A stretch of 64,000 nucleotides of DNA from Nitrospirota bacterium (GTDB lineage Bacteria; Nitrospirota; Nitrospiria; SBBL01; JAADHI01), in NCBI GenBank assembly GCA_029261165.1, contig JAJDBV010000004.1, positions 27,856 to 91,855 of the forward strand. Reading direction: 5' to 3'. Positions 9,478 to 19,268 of this stretch are shown in pieces. Under the pieces are notes generated by a model that was not told the DNA's origin, did no database searches, and saw only the letters and a list, made by a program, of their open reading frames with translations. The number at the start of each line of letters is the position of its first letter. The first letter of the stretch is position 1. The translations under genes and the position numbers were made by a program.

Positions 9478-9668
9478 AGCAGATTCAGATTACGGTTGAT
9501 CTCGATGGAGAGGTCACAATCAAGGCCGAGGGCTTTGTCGGAAGGGAATGTAAAGACGCCACCCTCTTTATTGAAAAGGCGCTAGGCTCGGTAACGGGCC
9601 GGACATTGACCGGCACCTATTATCAGACCAAAACAGAGAATCGGCTTCAACAAAAACAGGAAGGGTAG
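9474..9668 (+). CDS. DUF2997-like protein
   Basis: MKQIQITVDLDGEVTIKAEGFVGRECKDATLFIEKALG; overlaps the DUF1257 stop. Confidence 0.65.
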   Translation: MKQIQITVDLDGEVTIKAEGFVGRECKDATLFIEKALGSVTGRTLTGTYYQTKTENRLQQKQEG

Positions 9669-9722
9669 TTAGAAGGAAGCATCAGGATAAAAAGAGTCAA
9701 TCCGATTTGAGGAGGTTTCAGC

Positions 9723-10616
9723 ATGCATATTTTTGAAAACGGATGTCTTGTTCAACTTAGTGTTGGCGTCTGGGGGGGAAGAATCAAACTTCCCTCCGCG
9801 CTGCTTCAGGTCGACGCCGACCCCACGCTGATCAAGGCCACGAAATACTTGGTCGACCGGAGTTGTCTGAAACCGGTCGAGGAGGTCCGGCATCAGGCAC
9901 GGACCTTTCTCTACAATAAGACGCTCCCTTTTCCGATTCCGGGCGTCCTCTTTATTCCAAAGACACTCCTGGGTGAAGTGGACGAGGCGTTTCAGCGCTA
10001 TCAAAAGATCTTTGAGAATAAGGTGGCGGAGTTTGCCGATAATTACGATCTCTTCATGAATACCGCCCGGCTTCGCTTGAACGGGCTCTTCAATCCGAAT
10101 GACTATCCAACAGAGATTCGGTCAAAATTCTCCTTTGCCTGGCGGTTCCTGGTGGTCGATGCGCCCGGACATAGCGGCGTCCTGACACCCGAGATCTACA
10201 ACCGCGAGAAGGAGAACTTTCAGAGAACGATCAAAGAATTTCAGGAGATCGCCGTGACGACCCTGCGGGTCCGGTTTGCCGAGTTGGTCGATCATATAGT
10301 CGATCGTCTCTCCGGAGAGAAGAAGGTCTTCCGCGATTCGATGATCAACAACATCAAGGAATTTTTGAACGACTTTGAAAAGCTGAACATCAGCAACGAT
10401 GCTGCCCTGGGAGAAGAGGTGGCGCGCTGCCGGGCCATCCTCTCCGGCGTCGATCCGAAGGCCCTCAGGTCCGATCAAACCTTCCGCAAGGGGGTCGCAC
10501 AGCGAATCGGTTCCGTTCAGGAGACCCTCGATCGTATGATGATCGCGAGACCCAAAAGAAAGATCCGGTTGAATGCACCTCAGGAGGAAGCGAGTGATCA
10601 TCGCATTCCTGCCTGA
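9723..10616 (+). CDS. Hypothetical protein, DUF3150-like (tentative)
   Basis: 297-aa ORF following the AAA/DUF1257/DUF2997 genes, RBS GAGGAGG. Confidence 0.5.
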   Translation: MHIFENGCLVQLSVGVWGGRIKLPSALLQVDADPTLIKATKYLVDRSCLKPVEEVRHQARTFLYNKTLPFPIPGVLFIPKTLLGEVDEAFQRYQKIFENKVAEFADNYDLFMNTARLRLNGLFNPNDYPTEIRSKFSFAWRFLVVDAPGHSGVLTPEIYNREKENFQRTIKEFQEIAVTTLRVRFAELVDHIVDRLSGEKKVFRDSMINNIKEFLNDFEKLNISNDAALGEEVARCRAILSGVDPKALRSDQTFRKGVAQRIGSVQETLDRMMIARPKRKIRLNAPQEEASDHRIPA

Positions 10617-10854
10617 CGGAAGCGCCTTCACGCTCTACACGGAGACGGTCGATTTGACCGGACTCGGAGATCTCGTCCATCGGAGGGCGTCACATGTCGA
10701 GCCGACGGAACAGGGCGGATGGCAGGCGGATCTCTCCCCCGTAGGAGGACCGCTTCTTGGACCGTTTCAGAAGCGGTCGGAAGCCCTCTCCGCGGAGCAG
10801 GACTGGTTGGAAGCGCATCTCATGGAGGTGTGCGGAGGACAGAATCAAATATAG
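10594..10854 (+). CDS. Small hypothetical protein
   Basis: VIIAFLPDGSAFTLYTETVDLTGLGDL...; GTG start with AGGAGG, translationally coupled to the upstream gene. Confidence 0.5.
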   Translation: MIIAFLPDGSAFTLYTETVDLTGLGDLVHRRASHVEPTEQGGWQADLSPVGGPLLGPFQKRSEALSAEQDWLEAHLMEVCGGQNQI

Positions 10855-10879
10855 ATAGAATGAGGACATGCTCATCTCC

Positions 10880-10919
10880 GGGGGGATCAATAGGCGGCTG
10901 TCTATTGACCCCCCTTTTT
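10880..10919 (+). terminator. Intrinsic terminator-like hairpin
   Basis: GGGGGGATCAATA ... TATTGACCCCCCTTTTT; next ATG at 10934. Confidence 0.75.
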
Positions 10920-10933
10920 ATTGAAAGGAGTTT

Positions 10934-13516
10934 ATGGAAAACAATCACTCGAATCAGCTCGACCTGTTCTCGTTTTTTGAAAATCAACCGATAAACGACG
11001 CCCCTCTTGAACTATTCCGCCATGAAACGGATGACGCCGAGGAGAGGGGAACAATCTTCAATTATATTTCTTACCCGGTGTTTCCATCATACTGGGTGAC
11101 ATCATTCTCAGGGACAGAAGATCGGGCCGGACAATATATCGACACCGTAGGGGAACTCCTCTCATTTCGAACACGTTTAAACCGCCTGATCGAGGAAACA
11201 CGGAATGATCCGGACCCTTCTTTGGCAGAAAAATGGCGGGATATCGGCTCGCTACAGCGAGCCCTTTACTGCCGCTACTCCGGGGAGGGAGGGCTTCCGA
11301 TCAGCAGCGATTTGGTACGGGCGCAGATCTTATTTATCAGGGATCACCAAACGCCTGCGGAGCAGAGAAAACTTCTCTTCGCAGGACTCTACGGCTATCT
11401 TGAAGGAGACTTCCCCCTTGTCGTGAGACCGATCATCGAATCGTTAAGGTTGCAACTCAAGGATTTCTCATCCGGCGAAATCAGCACGGCTCGCATGGAA
11501 CGTTTCCTTGATTTTCTTTCCGATATCGATGAGAAAACAAACGCCGATCCCCGGTTTTCACCCTTGAAACGGTCGCTTAACTCAAATGAGGGGAACGGCG
11601 CCTATTATTCTCCTGAAGTGTTTCAACACCTGCTTCGTCTCATCCCGATGACTTCGATCTCAGGGCAGGAGATCAACGTCCTGGAGCCGAATGTCGGAAA
11701 GGGGAGTCTGATCCGCCCCCTGGTTCATCGGTCGGGGTTCTTGATTTTCGCAAACGATCTCAACCCAATCTCCGCAGAGGTGACGGAGTTGACGACCCGG
11801 GTCGATCCCTCTGCAATGGCAACCGCCTGTGAAAAGAGAACCGAGGTCCCCCCAGCGAGCAATTGCGCCGTATTCAGATATCACACATTTGATCTCCATC
11901 GGGCACTCCCGGATCATCAGTTCGATCTGCTCCTCGCCAATCCGCCCTATATTTTCGACCTGCCGAAGCAGGTGCTTAAACGGGAATTCAATAAACTCGG
12001 TTTAACCGGGTCACCGCAAGGGGTCTCATTGACCGCATTTACAAGAAAAATCCTTCCCCTGAAGCTGCGTGAAGGGGGGATTTCGATCCTCATTACCTCC
12101 GCCCGGTCAAGAAATTTCAAACGGGTGAGGCACGTCGGGGGTCTGATCAGCCACCCGGTGATGATCCTCGCGATCTCGGGACAGCCTTTTTCTTTCAATG
12201 ACGCAGCGCTGATGGCGATTTCCATGCCAGCGTATCCCTTTGATGGGGAGATGATCTCCGAGAAAAGCCAGGTGAAAGCGGAATGTTTTATCTCGATCAA
12301 TGTCCTGGTCTCTGGCAGAACCGCAAACGGAAAGGATTCTCCCTTTTCGGAATGCGACATCATCCATCTCGATGTCGAAGATCTTCCCGCCTTTGTCCGG
12401 CACTGTCTCAATCCGAATCGCTGGGGTACTTTAGATCGTCAGGTCTTGGGACCGTCGATGCAGATGCTCCAATCCGCCAATCTGCTCCGGATGTTCCTTC
12501 AGCACCAAGAAGCGATACGGAATACTCTTGAATCGGAAATCCGGGCCGCCAGACGGAGCTATGATTCGATCGGAGCGTCCCGTTATCAAAAATTTCTGAA
12601 GGAGATCCAGTCAAAGCGGTTTCACCAGATCGGGTCCTTCGAAAAACTGTCCGGCTGGGTCGGTACGCTTGAGAAGCGATGGCGGATCCCCCTCCAGGGC
12701 TCCGTCGAGGTCTCCCTGAGAAAAAACTCCTTGAGAAAGGTCTTCACGAATCATCGACTGAACCGGAGTCATGGATCCGAGCTTGGGTGCACCGTTAAAA
12801 AGGCCTTCCGTTCGATCCTGGCGACCTCCAACCGCTTCCATTCACGTATTTATCTCCTCTCCGCGATCTATCCGATCCGGGCGAATACAGCGTTGACCCG
12901 GATCGTCGGGGAATACAAGGGCAAGTGTTTTACGACGGCCCATCCGGTATTAGGCCGCATTCCCTATCCGTTTTCACTCTACCTGCTCAATGAGAGGGAG
13001 ATCGTCGGCGTCCTGGAAGCATTCCCGGAGATCGAACAGAAACAGGTCCTGCGGCAACTGCGGCTTAGGGCATCCGATCTCAACAACAACGTCCCGATGT
13101 TTAACCGTATCAGTCTTGAAGCCGAGTCCTTGATGAAGCGCTGCATCGGGGAGGGATGGTTTGGGGAACTGCGCATGGGGAATCTTCAAGCAAAAGAGAA
13201 GGCTGCTTCTCTCCTCCTCTCCGGAAACCCGCTCTGTGCTGCAATCGCACAACTCATGCTCTCGATCATTCGGCAGGACGCAGCCGAATTAACCAAGGTC
13301 AATCAAGCGATGGAAGGGCTCGATCTGATGGAAAAGCAGAAGAAATACCTCCATTACCTTCAGCATTTCAACGAGACAGCCGTCACGCCGTTAAGAACCC
13401 GGAATCTTTTGGAGAAGACGGATGCACTCTCAAAAGATATCCGAAAGGGGATGGAGATTCTAAAAGGACCGGCCAGGCCGGTCAGGAAGATTCGTCCCCT
13501 ACATCTCGTAAGCTGA
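10934..13516 (+). CDS. Large N6-adenine DNA methyltransferase-like protein
   Basis: NVLEPNVGKGSLIRPLVHRSGF...FANDLNP and DLLLANPPYIFDLP (NPPY catalytic motif). Confidence 0.75.
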   Translation: MENNHSNQLDLFSFFENQPINDAPLELFRHETDDAEERGTIFNYISYPVFPSYWVTSFSGTEDRAGQYIDTVGELLSFRTRLNRLIEETRNDPDPSLAEKWRDIGSLQRALYCRYSGEGGLPISSDLVRAQILFIRDHQTPAEQRKLLFAGLYGYLEGDFPLVVRPIIESLRLQLKDFSSGEISTARMERFLDFLSDIDEKTNADPRFSPLKRSLNSNEGNGAYYSPEVFQHLLRLIPMTSISGQEINVLEPNVGKGSLIRPLVHRSGFLIFANDLNPISAEVTELTTRVDPSAMATACEKRTEVPPASNCAVFRYHTFDLHRALPDHQFDLLLANPPYIFDLPKQVLKREFNKLGLTGSPQGVSLTAFTRKILPLKLREGGISILITSARSRNFKRVRHVGGLISHPVMILAISGQPFSFNDAALMAISMPAYPFDGEMISEKSQVKAECFISINVLVSGRTANGKDSPFSECDIIHLDVEDLPAFVRHCLNPNRWGTLDRQVLGPSMQMLQSANLLRMFLQHQEAIRNTLESEIRAARRSYDSIGASRYQKFLKEIQSKRFHQIGSFEKLSGWVGTLEKRWRIPLQGSVEVSLRKNSLRKVFTNHRLNRSHGSELGCTVKKAFRSILATSNRFHSRIYLLSAIYPIRANTALTRIVGEYKGKCFTTAHPVLGRIPYPFSLYLLNEREIVGVLEAFPEIEQKQVLRQLRLRASDLNNNVPMFNRISLEAESLMKRCIGEGWFGELRMGNLQAKEKAASLLLSGNPLCAAIAQLMLSIIRQDAAELTKVNQAMEGLDLMEKQKKYLHYLQHFNETAVTPLRTRNLLEKTDALSKDIRKGMEILKGPARPVRKIRPLHLVS

Positions 13517-13616
13517 AAGCCGCGAGATAAGCCTCTCACGATACATGACTGTTTAGAAGCTCGGAGAGTTAGAAGTATAGAAATACAAAAAACAGGAAAA
13601 AACAGAAACAACTTTA

Positions 13617-13658
13617 GCAGGCCCTCTTCGAACACATCCGAAGAGGGCCTGCTTGTTT
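13617..13658 (+). terminator. Terminator-like hairpin preceding the PRTRC operon
   Basis: GCAGGCCCTCTTCG / CGAAGAGGGCCTGC 14-bp perfect stem. Confidence 0.7.
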
Positions 13659-13682
13659 TCAGACATAAGGAAGGAGAACGGC

Positions 13683-14852
13683 ATGGATGTTAAATTCATT
13701 TATGAACTGAGCAGACGGCCGGGCGTGAATCTATACGGGGCGCTCGAAGAACATCATTTCGATGAGATATTCGCCCGTGAAAGCGAATACTGCTTCGGCG
13801 AATCGGGTATCGGGAAGACATCCCGGAGTCGTTTAATCGATTGGCTCGAGAAGGACCTTTCAGCACTCGCGTGGCGTGAGATGAAAGAATGCACCGGTTG
13901 CGAAGACCTCGCCGCGTGGTTATTACAGAATCCCATCCCCGACCGGGAGGATGAGCTCAGGAGAAATTTTGCCGAAGAGGAGACAAGATTTCAGTTGGAG
14001 ACATTCATTAAGAGAAAAGACGGGGCCTCTGTTCCCCTCTATCTGGATCATATCGATCCGGATGATGATGCGGAAATCGCCCTCTTTTTCAACCTGATCA
14101 CCTTTCCACCTACGGATGACAACGGACGATACATTCATCACAGAAACGAGCGGCAGATCCCGGCCGGGATCGCCAACCGGATCTCAGCATTGATGAATGA
14201 GGCAAATCGACTGGCCAAGACAACGGGCCGGCATGTCGGATCGCCCGCGCCGAAAGACGATCTGGAGCGGGCCGCCGATGAAAAGATCGACAGCCTCTAT
14301 AAAGAGGCCTCACGAATAGAGAAGGAAACAGTCCTATCCTTGATCCGGGTTGCGGGGCTCGAATGTAATATCTGCGGCGGTCGCGTGAAGTATCAAGAAT
14401 TGATCCCGAAAGCGGCCCTATTGACCTGTCCTTCATGCACTCACCCCATCTGTCCGGAGTGTGCAAACTGCTACGGCAAAGACCCGGCGACGGTTGAGGA
14501 GGCGGACGCCTATCTCGCCTCCTGCGATGACGTTTCAGGGATGGCCTATTGCGGTCAATGCGGGGACTGGGGGACCGCATTCATGCTCCGGTTTTTACGT
14601 CTGAAAAATTGTCCCATCCCGGAAGCCTACCGGAACCACCAACCTGTGCCGAGGCATGCTGATTTTATTGCGACGAGAACCGTTGCAGACCTGCCGGAAA
14701 TCAACCGGATCGCCGCCGACGTACGGAAGGCATTCATGCAAGGCACCTCCGGCATTATCAAGGTTCAACATCCAACAGGAGAGATTTGGGGGATCCCTGA
14801 AAGATATCCCGACGGATGGAAGGTCACCATCTGCTATCCGGAAGAGCGGTAG
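13683..14852 (+). CDS. Cys-rich protein with a RING-finger-consensus Cys/His pattern, first gene of the PRTRC operon
   Basis: CNIC-x20-C-T-H-PI-C-PE-C-x29-CGQC fits C-x2-C-x(9-39)-C-x(1-3)-H-x(2-3)-C-x2-C-x(4-48)-C-x2-C (codons 14364-14561); stop 7 nt before ParB start. Confidence 0.6.
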   Translation: MDVKFIYELSRRPGVNLYGALEEHHFDEIFARESEYCFGESGIGKTSRSRLIDWLEKDLSALAWREMKECTGCEDLAAWLLQNPIPDREDELRRNFAEEETRFQLETFIKRKDGASVPLYLDHIDPDDDAEIALFFNLITFPPTDDNGRYIHHRNERQIPAGIANRISALMNEANRLAKTTGRHVGSPAPKDDLERAADEKIDSLYKEASRIEKETVLSLIRVAGLECNICGGRVKYQELIPKAALLTCPSCTHPICPECANCYGKDPATVEEADAYLASCDDVSGMAYCGQCGDWGTAFMLRFLRLKNCPIPEAYRNHQPVPRHADFIATRTVADLPEINRIAADVRKAFMQGTSGIIKVQHPTGEIWGIPERYPDGWKVTICYPEER

Positions 14853-14859
14853 CAAAAAC

Positions 14860-16623
14860 ATGGAATCTAAGATAATCGAGGAAGAGATGAACGAGATAAA
14901 ACAGACAGATAAAATGGAAATCAGAGAGATATCGATTAACGAGATCTATGATCACCCCAACGAACCGCGTACCTACATCGACCCCGAATCCCTTCAGGAA
15001 TTGAAAAATAATATCGGGAAGATCGGCTTGATCCACCCGATCACGGTGACGCAACGGAATGAAGGGGGGTATTACCGCCTTGCGGGAAGAAGACGGCTTC
15101 TTGCCAGTAAGGCTCTCGGGTACACGACCATATCCACCCAGGTGCGGAGTGATTTGAGCCCGGACCAGATCGAGACGATCCTGCTCTCCGAAAACCTTCA
15201 AAGGGTCGATCTTTCACCGGTCGAAGAAGCCGAAACCTTCGCGCGGCTTCTTGCAAACCGTTCCATTGAAGATCTCTCGGCCTATATTAATCGGAGCGCC
15301 GATTATATCCGGCGGCGACTGCAACTGGGACAGCTTGAACCATCGGTTCGCGACAAGCTGTTACGCGGCGCTATCCGTCTCTCTGTCGCGGAGCAACTGG
15401 CTTGTCTTCCGCAGGAACGGCAAACGGCGATCCTTACGATGGTGGAGGAACAGGGTTTGAACGGCGTTCAGCTCTCAAATCTCCTGATCCTTCAAAACAA
15501 CCGCAACCTCCAGACGGCGCCCTTCGATACGTCCGACTGTATGACTTGTCTGCATAACAGCGCGGGTCAACCAGAACTCTTCGCCCGGGAGACATCGGGT
15601 CTGGGACACTGCCTCGATGCTCGGTGCTGGCGGGAGAAGGAGGGGGAAAAGGCAAAGTTGCTGGTCTTACAGATCGAAGAGATGGGGCCAAGGGCCGTGA
15701 TCACGGAGAAATTGAAGATCGCGCTCAAGGACTTGCCGGCCGACATCGATCCGACGCAATCGGTCATTCACAACAAGGCGGAGTTGGGGGAAAGCAACCT
15801 GAACGACTGCCAAAGCTGCAAGTTCCTGGTGGTCTTCATCTCAAATATGGGCCATCTGCTCAAACAGAACATCTGTACCCGGAAGTCTTGTTATCAGGAG
15901 CGCGCCGCCTCCTTTCGTGCAGACCATGCCAAGAAGGAGTCCCCTGCGTTATCTATTGGCGCACAGGGGTCTCCAGCTTTTCAACGATCAGCAGACATCT
16001 CCTCCGGGGAAGCTGTAAAAAGCGGTCATCCGGAAAAGATGACCCCCGCAAATGCCCCGCAGCGGGTCAAAGAGTACAAGCGGAAACGGTATGATGACTG
16101 TTTGATGAAAACGTTTACCGAGACGCATGAGAATACGCTCAGGCTTGCCATGATTGCGATGGGGAATAGCGCATGGGTGCGGGATTTCTCCGGGGATCCC
16201 TTGATCAAAGAACTCAACAACGGTGCGACCGACCCAGGCGATTCGGTCGAAATCGGCCTGCTGAAGGGGACACGATCCCGGAACATCGAGACCCTTTTTC
16301 ATATCACGGGGCGAATGGCGGCCAAGGTGATTCCGAAACTCGGGATTGAGACGGTCGAGCAGATGCTCTTTGTCGATCTGAACAAGCGTCCCGAAGAGCT
16401 GTTTCATCTGGACCAGACCTACCTCGAACTTCTCACCAAGAGGGAGATCGAGGCGACCGCAAAAGAACTCGCCCTCGATCCCACGCTCAAGAGCAAGGGG
16501 CTGTCGATCAAGAAGCTGTCAAGCCAGCCTAAAAAGAAGCTGATCGAAGGGGTATTGAGTTGCGGCTTTTCCGGAAGGGACCTGCCCCGATGGCTTCTGC
16601 CGGAAACCATCAACCTTCAATAA
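14860..16623 (+). CDS. PRTRC system ParB-family protein
   Basis: IREISINEIYDHPNEPRTYIDPESLQELKNNIGKIGLIHPITV, YRLAGRRRLLASKALGY, LSENLQRVDLSPVEEAETF; followed by PRTRC E, C, F, B, A and ThiF. Confidence 0.85.
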   Translation: MESKIIEEEMNEIKQTDKMEIREISINEIYDHPNEPRTYIDPESLQELKNNIGKIGLIHPITVTQRNEGGYYRLAGRRRLLASKALGYTTISTQVRSDLSPDQIETILLSENLQRVDLSPVEEAETFARLLANRSIEDLSAYINRSADYIRRRLQLGQLEPSVRDKLLRGAIRLSVAEQLACLPQERQTAILTMVEEQGLNGVQLSNLLILQNNRNLQTAPFDTSDCMTCLHNSAGQPELFARETSGLGHCLDARCWREKEGEKAKLLVLQIEEMGPRAVITEKLKIALKDLPADIDPTQSVIHNKAELGESNLNDCQSCKFLVVFISNMGHLLKQNICTRKSCYQERAASFRADHAKKESPALSIGAQGSPAFQRSADISSGEAVKSGHPEKMTPANAPQRVKEYKRKRYDDCLMKTFTETHENTLRLAMIAMGNSAWVRDFSGDPLIKELNNGATDPGDSVEIGLLKGTRSRNIETLFHITGRMAAKVIPKLGIETVEQMLFVDLNKRPEELFHLDQTYLELLTKREIEATAKELALDPTLKSKGLSIKKLSSQPKKKLIEGVLSCGFSGRDLPRWLLPETINLQ

Positions 16624-16669
16624 AACAATCCTGCCATTTCGTTAAACCTCAATATTATGGAGATTACCG

Positions 16670-17092
16670 ATGTTTGATTTTAAAAAGATTGCAACCCTTA
16701 TTCCCCCACAGGGGCATATCTCGTTCACCATCACGGCCGGAAGGAAGGATCACCTGGTTGTTCTGGTCCAACCGATCTATGCGGCGATTGAGGGACTGAC
16801 CGGTCAGAAAAAAGAGGATTACCAACAAGCCCGCGTTCCAATGGTCCTCGAAGGGACGCCTGAAGAATTGAACAATGACTTCATGCGGATCCTGGAAGAA
16901 ACCGAGGCAACCGAGGGGAACCTTCAACGCGCCTTCCTTGCCAAACAAGAGGCGATCATAAAGGCGATTTCGACAACCGAGAAGCGACCTCCCGGAGAAG
17001 ACAAAAAAGGGGTCACGGGGGAACAACCTGGAGCATCAGAGAAGACCACTAAAACACGATCAGAGCAAAAGGACTTCAGTCTCTTTAAATAA
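16670..17092 (+). CDS. PRTRC system protein E
   Basis: MFDFKKIATLIPPQGHISFTITAGRKDHLVVLVQP...VLEGTPEELN; operon position. Confidence 0.7.
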   Translation: MFDFKKIATLIPPQGHISFTITAGRKDHLVVLVQPIYAAIEGLTGQKKEDYQQARVPMVLEGTPEELNNDFMRILEETEATEGNLQRAFLAKQEAIIKAISTTEKRPPGEDKKGVTGEQPGASEKTTKTRSEQKDFSLFK

Positions 17093-17110
17093 TTTAAGGG
17101 AGGAGGAAAG

Positions 17111-17506
17111 ATGGAAAAACGACTGATTGAACGGATCTTTGAATACAGCGGTATGCGTCTGAACGACCCGGATCCGACGATGAATCTGGAAGACGTCAAG
17201 AACTTTTATACTGCCGTCTATCCGGAATTATCTCAGGCGATTATTGAAGAGCCTGTCCGCAGAGGGGATACACTCGTTTACGCGATCAAACGGGCAGTGG
17301 GAACAAAGGGGGGCGAGCAATCGCCCCCCATCACCGTTCACACGCTGTCAGACAGCGAGGCAGAAAAAACAACCCGTGAAGAACCCACACAAGGAGGGAT
17401 CGGATGTCCACACAGACTGCTGACACAGCTATTCGTCGGAGGCAATCGGAACAGACAGACAGGGGAGGTCGTCCTGTCGAGCGAAGGGCTTTCGCTCCTG
17501 CCTTGA
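17111..17506 (+). CDS. PRTRC system protein C, ubiquitin-like beta-grasp protein with C-terminal extension
   Basis: RIFEYSGMRLNDPDPTMNLEDVKNFYTAVYPELSQAIIEEPVRRGDTLVYAIKRAVGTKGG matches the PRTRC C family; conserved core ends at ~G67/G68, ORF continues to aa 131. Confidence 0.8.
   Translation: MEKRLIERIFEYSGMRLNDPDPTMNLEDVKNFYTAVYPELSQAIIEEPVRRGDTLVYAIKRAVGTKGGEQSPPITVHTLSDSEAEKTTREEPTQGGIGCPHRLLTQLFVGGNRNRQTGEVVLSSEGLSLLP
17308..17329 (+). repeat. GC-rich hairpin with GNRA-type (GCAA) tetraloop inside the Ubl gene
   Basis: GGGGGGCGA-GCAA-TCGCCCCCC, 9-bp perfect stem overlapping a G6 run. Confidence 0.7.
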
Positions 17507-18495
17507 TCGCGCTTCCCGTGTTGAAAGGGGTTCCTGCCACGCTCGACTATACGAGCGTCGGAATCGGAAACGGCAAACTTTCTCAGATCGGTCTCTGGAT
17601 TTCTCAAATCATGAAAGATCAACAGATCGAGACCCCTGGGCCCTGGGCTGCTCATACGGATCCGGACCGGATCAAGACGGCGCTTGTTTCATGGATCGAT
17701 AAACTCCTCTCAAGCTTGGAATCGAGCGTGCTGGGAAGATCCGCCTGCACGCTGACCCTCGAGAAGCTCGGAGATGTTGGTGAGGCGAATGGAATCTACC
17801 TGATGATTCATTATCCGTATGATGTCGATGTCATCTTCTGCGACATCCTGCCGAGAATTGGAGAATCGGATAAAGCGCTGGAGGCGGTTATCGTCGCAGC
17901 CTTCCAGTCGCTCTGCTGGTTCAAGAATATCTATACCTACGACGATTGCCTGGAACAATATCAAGATTGGGGTGAAGAACAATTGAGCGATACTGGACTG
18001 GAAGACGATGAAAGGGAAGGGATCAAGAATCAACTCGATTGGATCGATCATCATATTTCGAAAGCATACCGCTTCCTTCTCCGGGGGAAAGGCCGACCTC
18101 TCTTCCCTCCTTTTCCGAAATATCCTCCGGAACCCTCATGGACACATCCATGGTGGCACTGGGCGAAAGAGGTCTACGAAAAAAGTCGGACATGGGAGAG
18201 TCCGATCCCTTATTTTCCGCATTACGACCTTCTCCCGGATGCCTGCCTCCTGGACCCGGGTGTTCTCACCCCGTTTTTATGGTCCCGAACCGATCCTTTG
18301 ACGGAGTATTTTTCAGAAATGATGGACTCGGAATATCAAAGCGGAAGCGAGCCGTTCTCCATCCTACCGTTCAACAACGAGGCGCAGGTTATCGAAAGTG
18401 TTCATCTGATGCATATGTCTTCCGAATGGTCCGATCTTTTTCTGAAGGGTTCTCGTCTGCTCGATCCACCCCAAGAAACAATGAAGGAGACGTAG
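17404..18495 (+). CDS. PRTRC system protein F
   Basis: LIALPVLKGVPATLDYTSVGIGNG...; ATG 17404 with AAGGAGGGATCGG RBS; overlaps gene C by 103 nt. Confidence 0.65.
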   Translation: MSTQTADTAIRRRQSEQTDRGGRPVERRAFAPALIALPVLKGVPATLDYTSVGIGNGKLSQIGLWISQIMKDQQIETPGPWAAHTDPDRIKTALVSWIDKLLSSLESSVLGRSACTLTLEKLGDVGEANGIYLMIHYPYDVDVIFCDILPRIGESDKALEAVIVAAFQSLCWFKNIYTYDDCLEQYQDWGEEQLSDTGLEDDEREGIKNQLDWIDHHISKAYRFLLRGKGRPLFPPFPKYPPEPSWTHPWWHWAKEVYEKSRTWESPIPYFPHYDLLPDACLLDPGVLTPFLWSRTDPLTEYFSEMMDSEYQSGSEPFSILPFNNEAQVIESVHLMHMSSEWSDLFLKGSRLLDPPQETMKET

Positions 18496-18497
18496 GC

Positions 18498-19268
18498 ATG
18501 ATGGTGGAAACACTCGGGTTAAAGAAGGCACTCCTATGCTACGCCAATTCAGACGCTTACGGTAGCGCCGTCCATTATTGGCAGATCCATACGGTGATGA
18601 CGGATTCCAAAGGCGTTCCTCATCTGGAGGCCGGAAGATCCGTTTCAAGGATCGTTCTCGAGGCGCTCTGCAAAGAGGTCGTTCCCGATTTAGTCTCTCG
18701 TCTCGGATGGGTCGATCCATCCCTTCTTGCCTATGGCTCCGGGATCAATGGTCCGCTGGTCTTCTTTCGCCCTTCCACACGGCGGCCGATCTATTTCGGA
18801 CAGGCATCGTCCTTGAAGAGCGGGATTGTCTCGTGGCCCTCAATGGTCATGCTGGCGGAGCCTTCAAAGCTGTTTATTTATGTTGTGAAGGGGAATCAGC
18901 GCCCTGGGCTTGACGCTGAACTTTTATGTCCGCCGTTTCTGAATGTCTACCCCGATCACAACGTCTGCATCGGAGAGACGAAGACCCCTTCAGGCTGCCG
19001 ACCTTGTGATATCGAGGCGTGGGCGGAAAGCTTCTACAACAGCGCGTTCACGCATCCCAATGCCAATGACCAGGACTTCTTGCTCAAGGGTGCCCTTGAG
19101 CAATTTTGGCATGCCTTGCTCACCGGGAAAAGAAAACGGTTTCCATACCGCTTGATCAAGCCTGCCGGCAAGACATTAAGGCAGCTTTTGATGGAAAGGA
19201 ATCTTTATGAACCGAAAAGATCTTCTTCTTCAGGAACATCTTCCGACATTCATGGTGCCGCGATTTGA
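18498..19268 (+). CDS. PRTRC system protein B (prokaryotic E2-like family)
   Basis: ATG 18498; LCPPFLNVYPDHNVCIGETKTP resembles the E2-like conserved Cys region; between PRTRC F and A. Confidence 0.7.
   Translation: MMVETLGLKKALLCYANSDAYGSAVHYWQIHTVMTDSKGVPHLEAGRSVSRIVLEALCKEVVPDLVSRLGWVDPSLLAYGSGINGPLVFFRPSTRRPIYFGQASSLKSGIVSWPSMVMLAEPSKLFIYVVKGNQRPGLDAELLCPPFLNVYPDHNVCIGETKTPSGCRPCDIEAWAESFYNSAFTHPNANDQDFLLKGALEQFWHALLTGKRKRFPYRLIKPAGKTLRQLLMERNLYEPKRSSSSGTSSDIHGAAI

Noticed and set aside
7576-9668. Organellar/cyanobacterial origin from Ycf46/Ycf35-like genes
   Set aside because: These families occur on many bacterial mobile elements; the rest of the window is a bacterial conjugative backbone.
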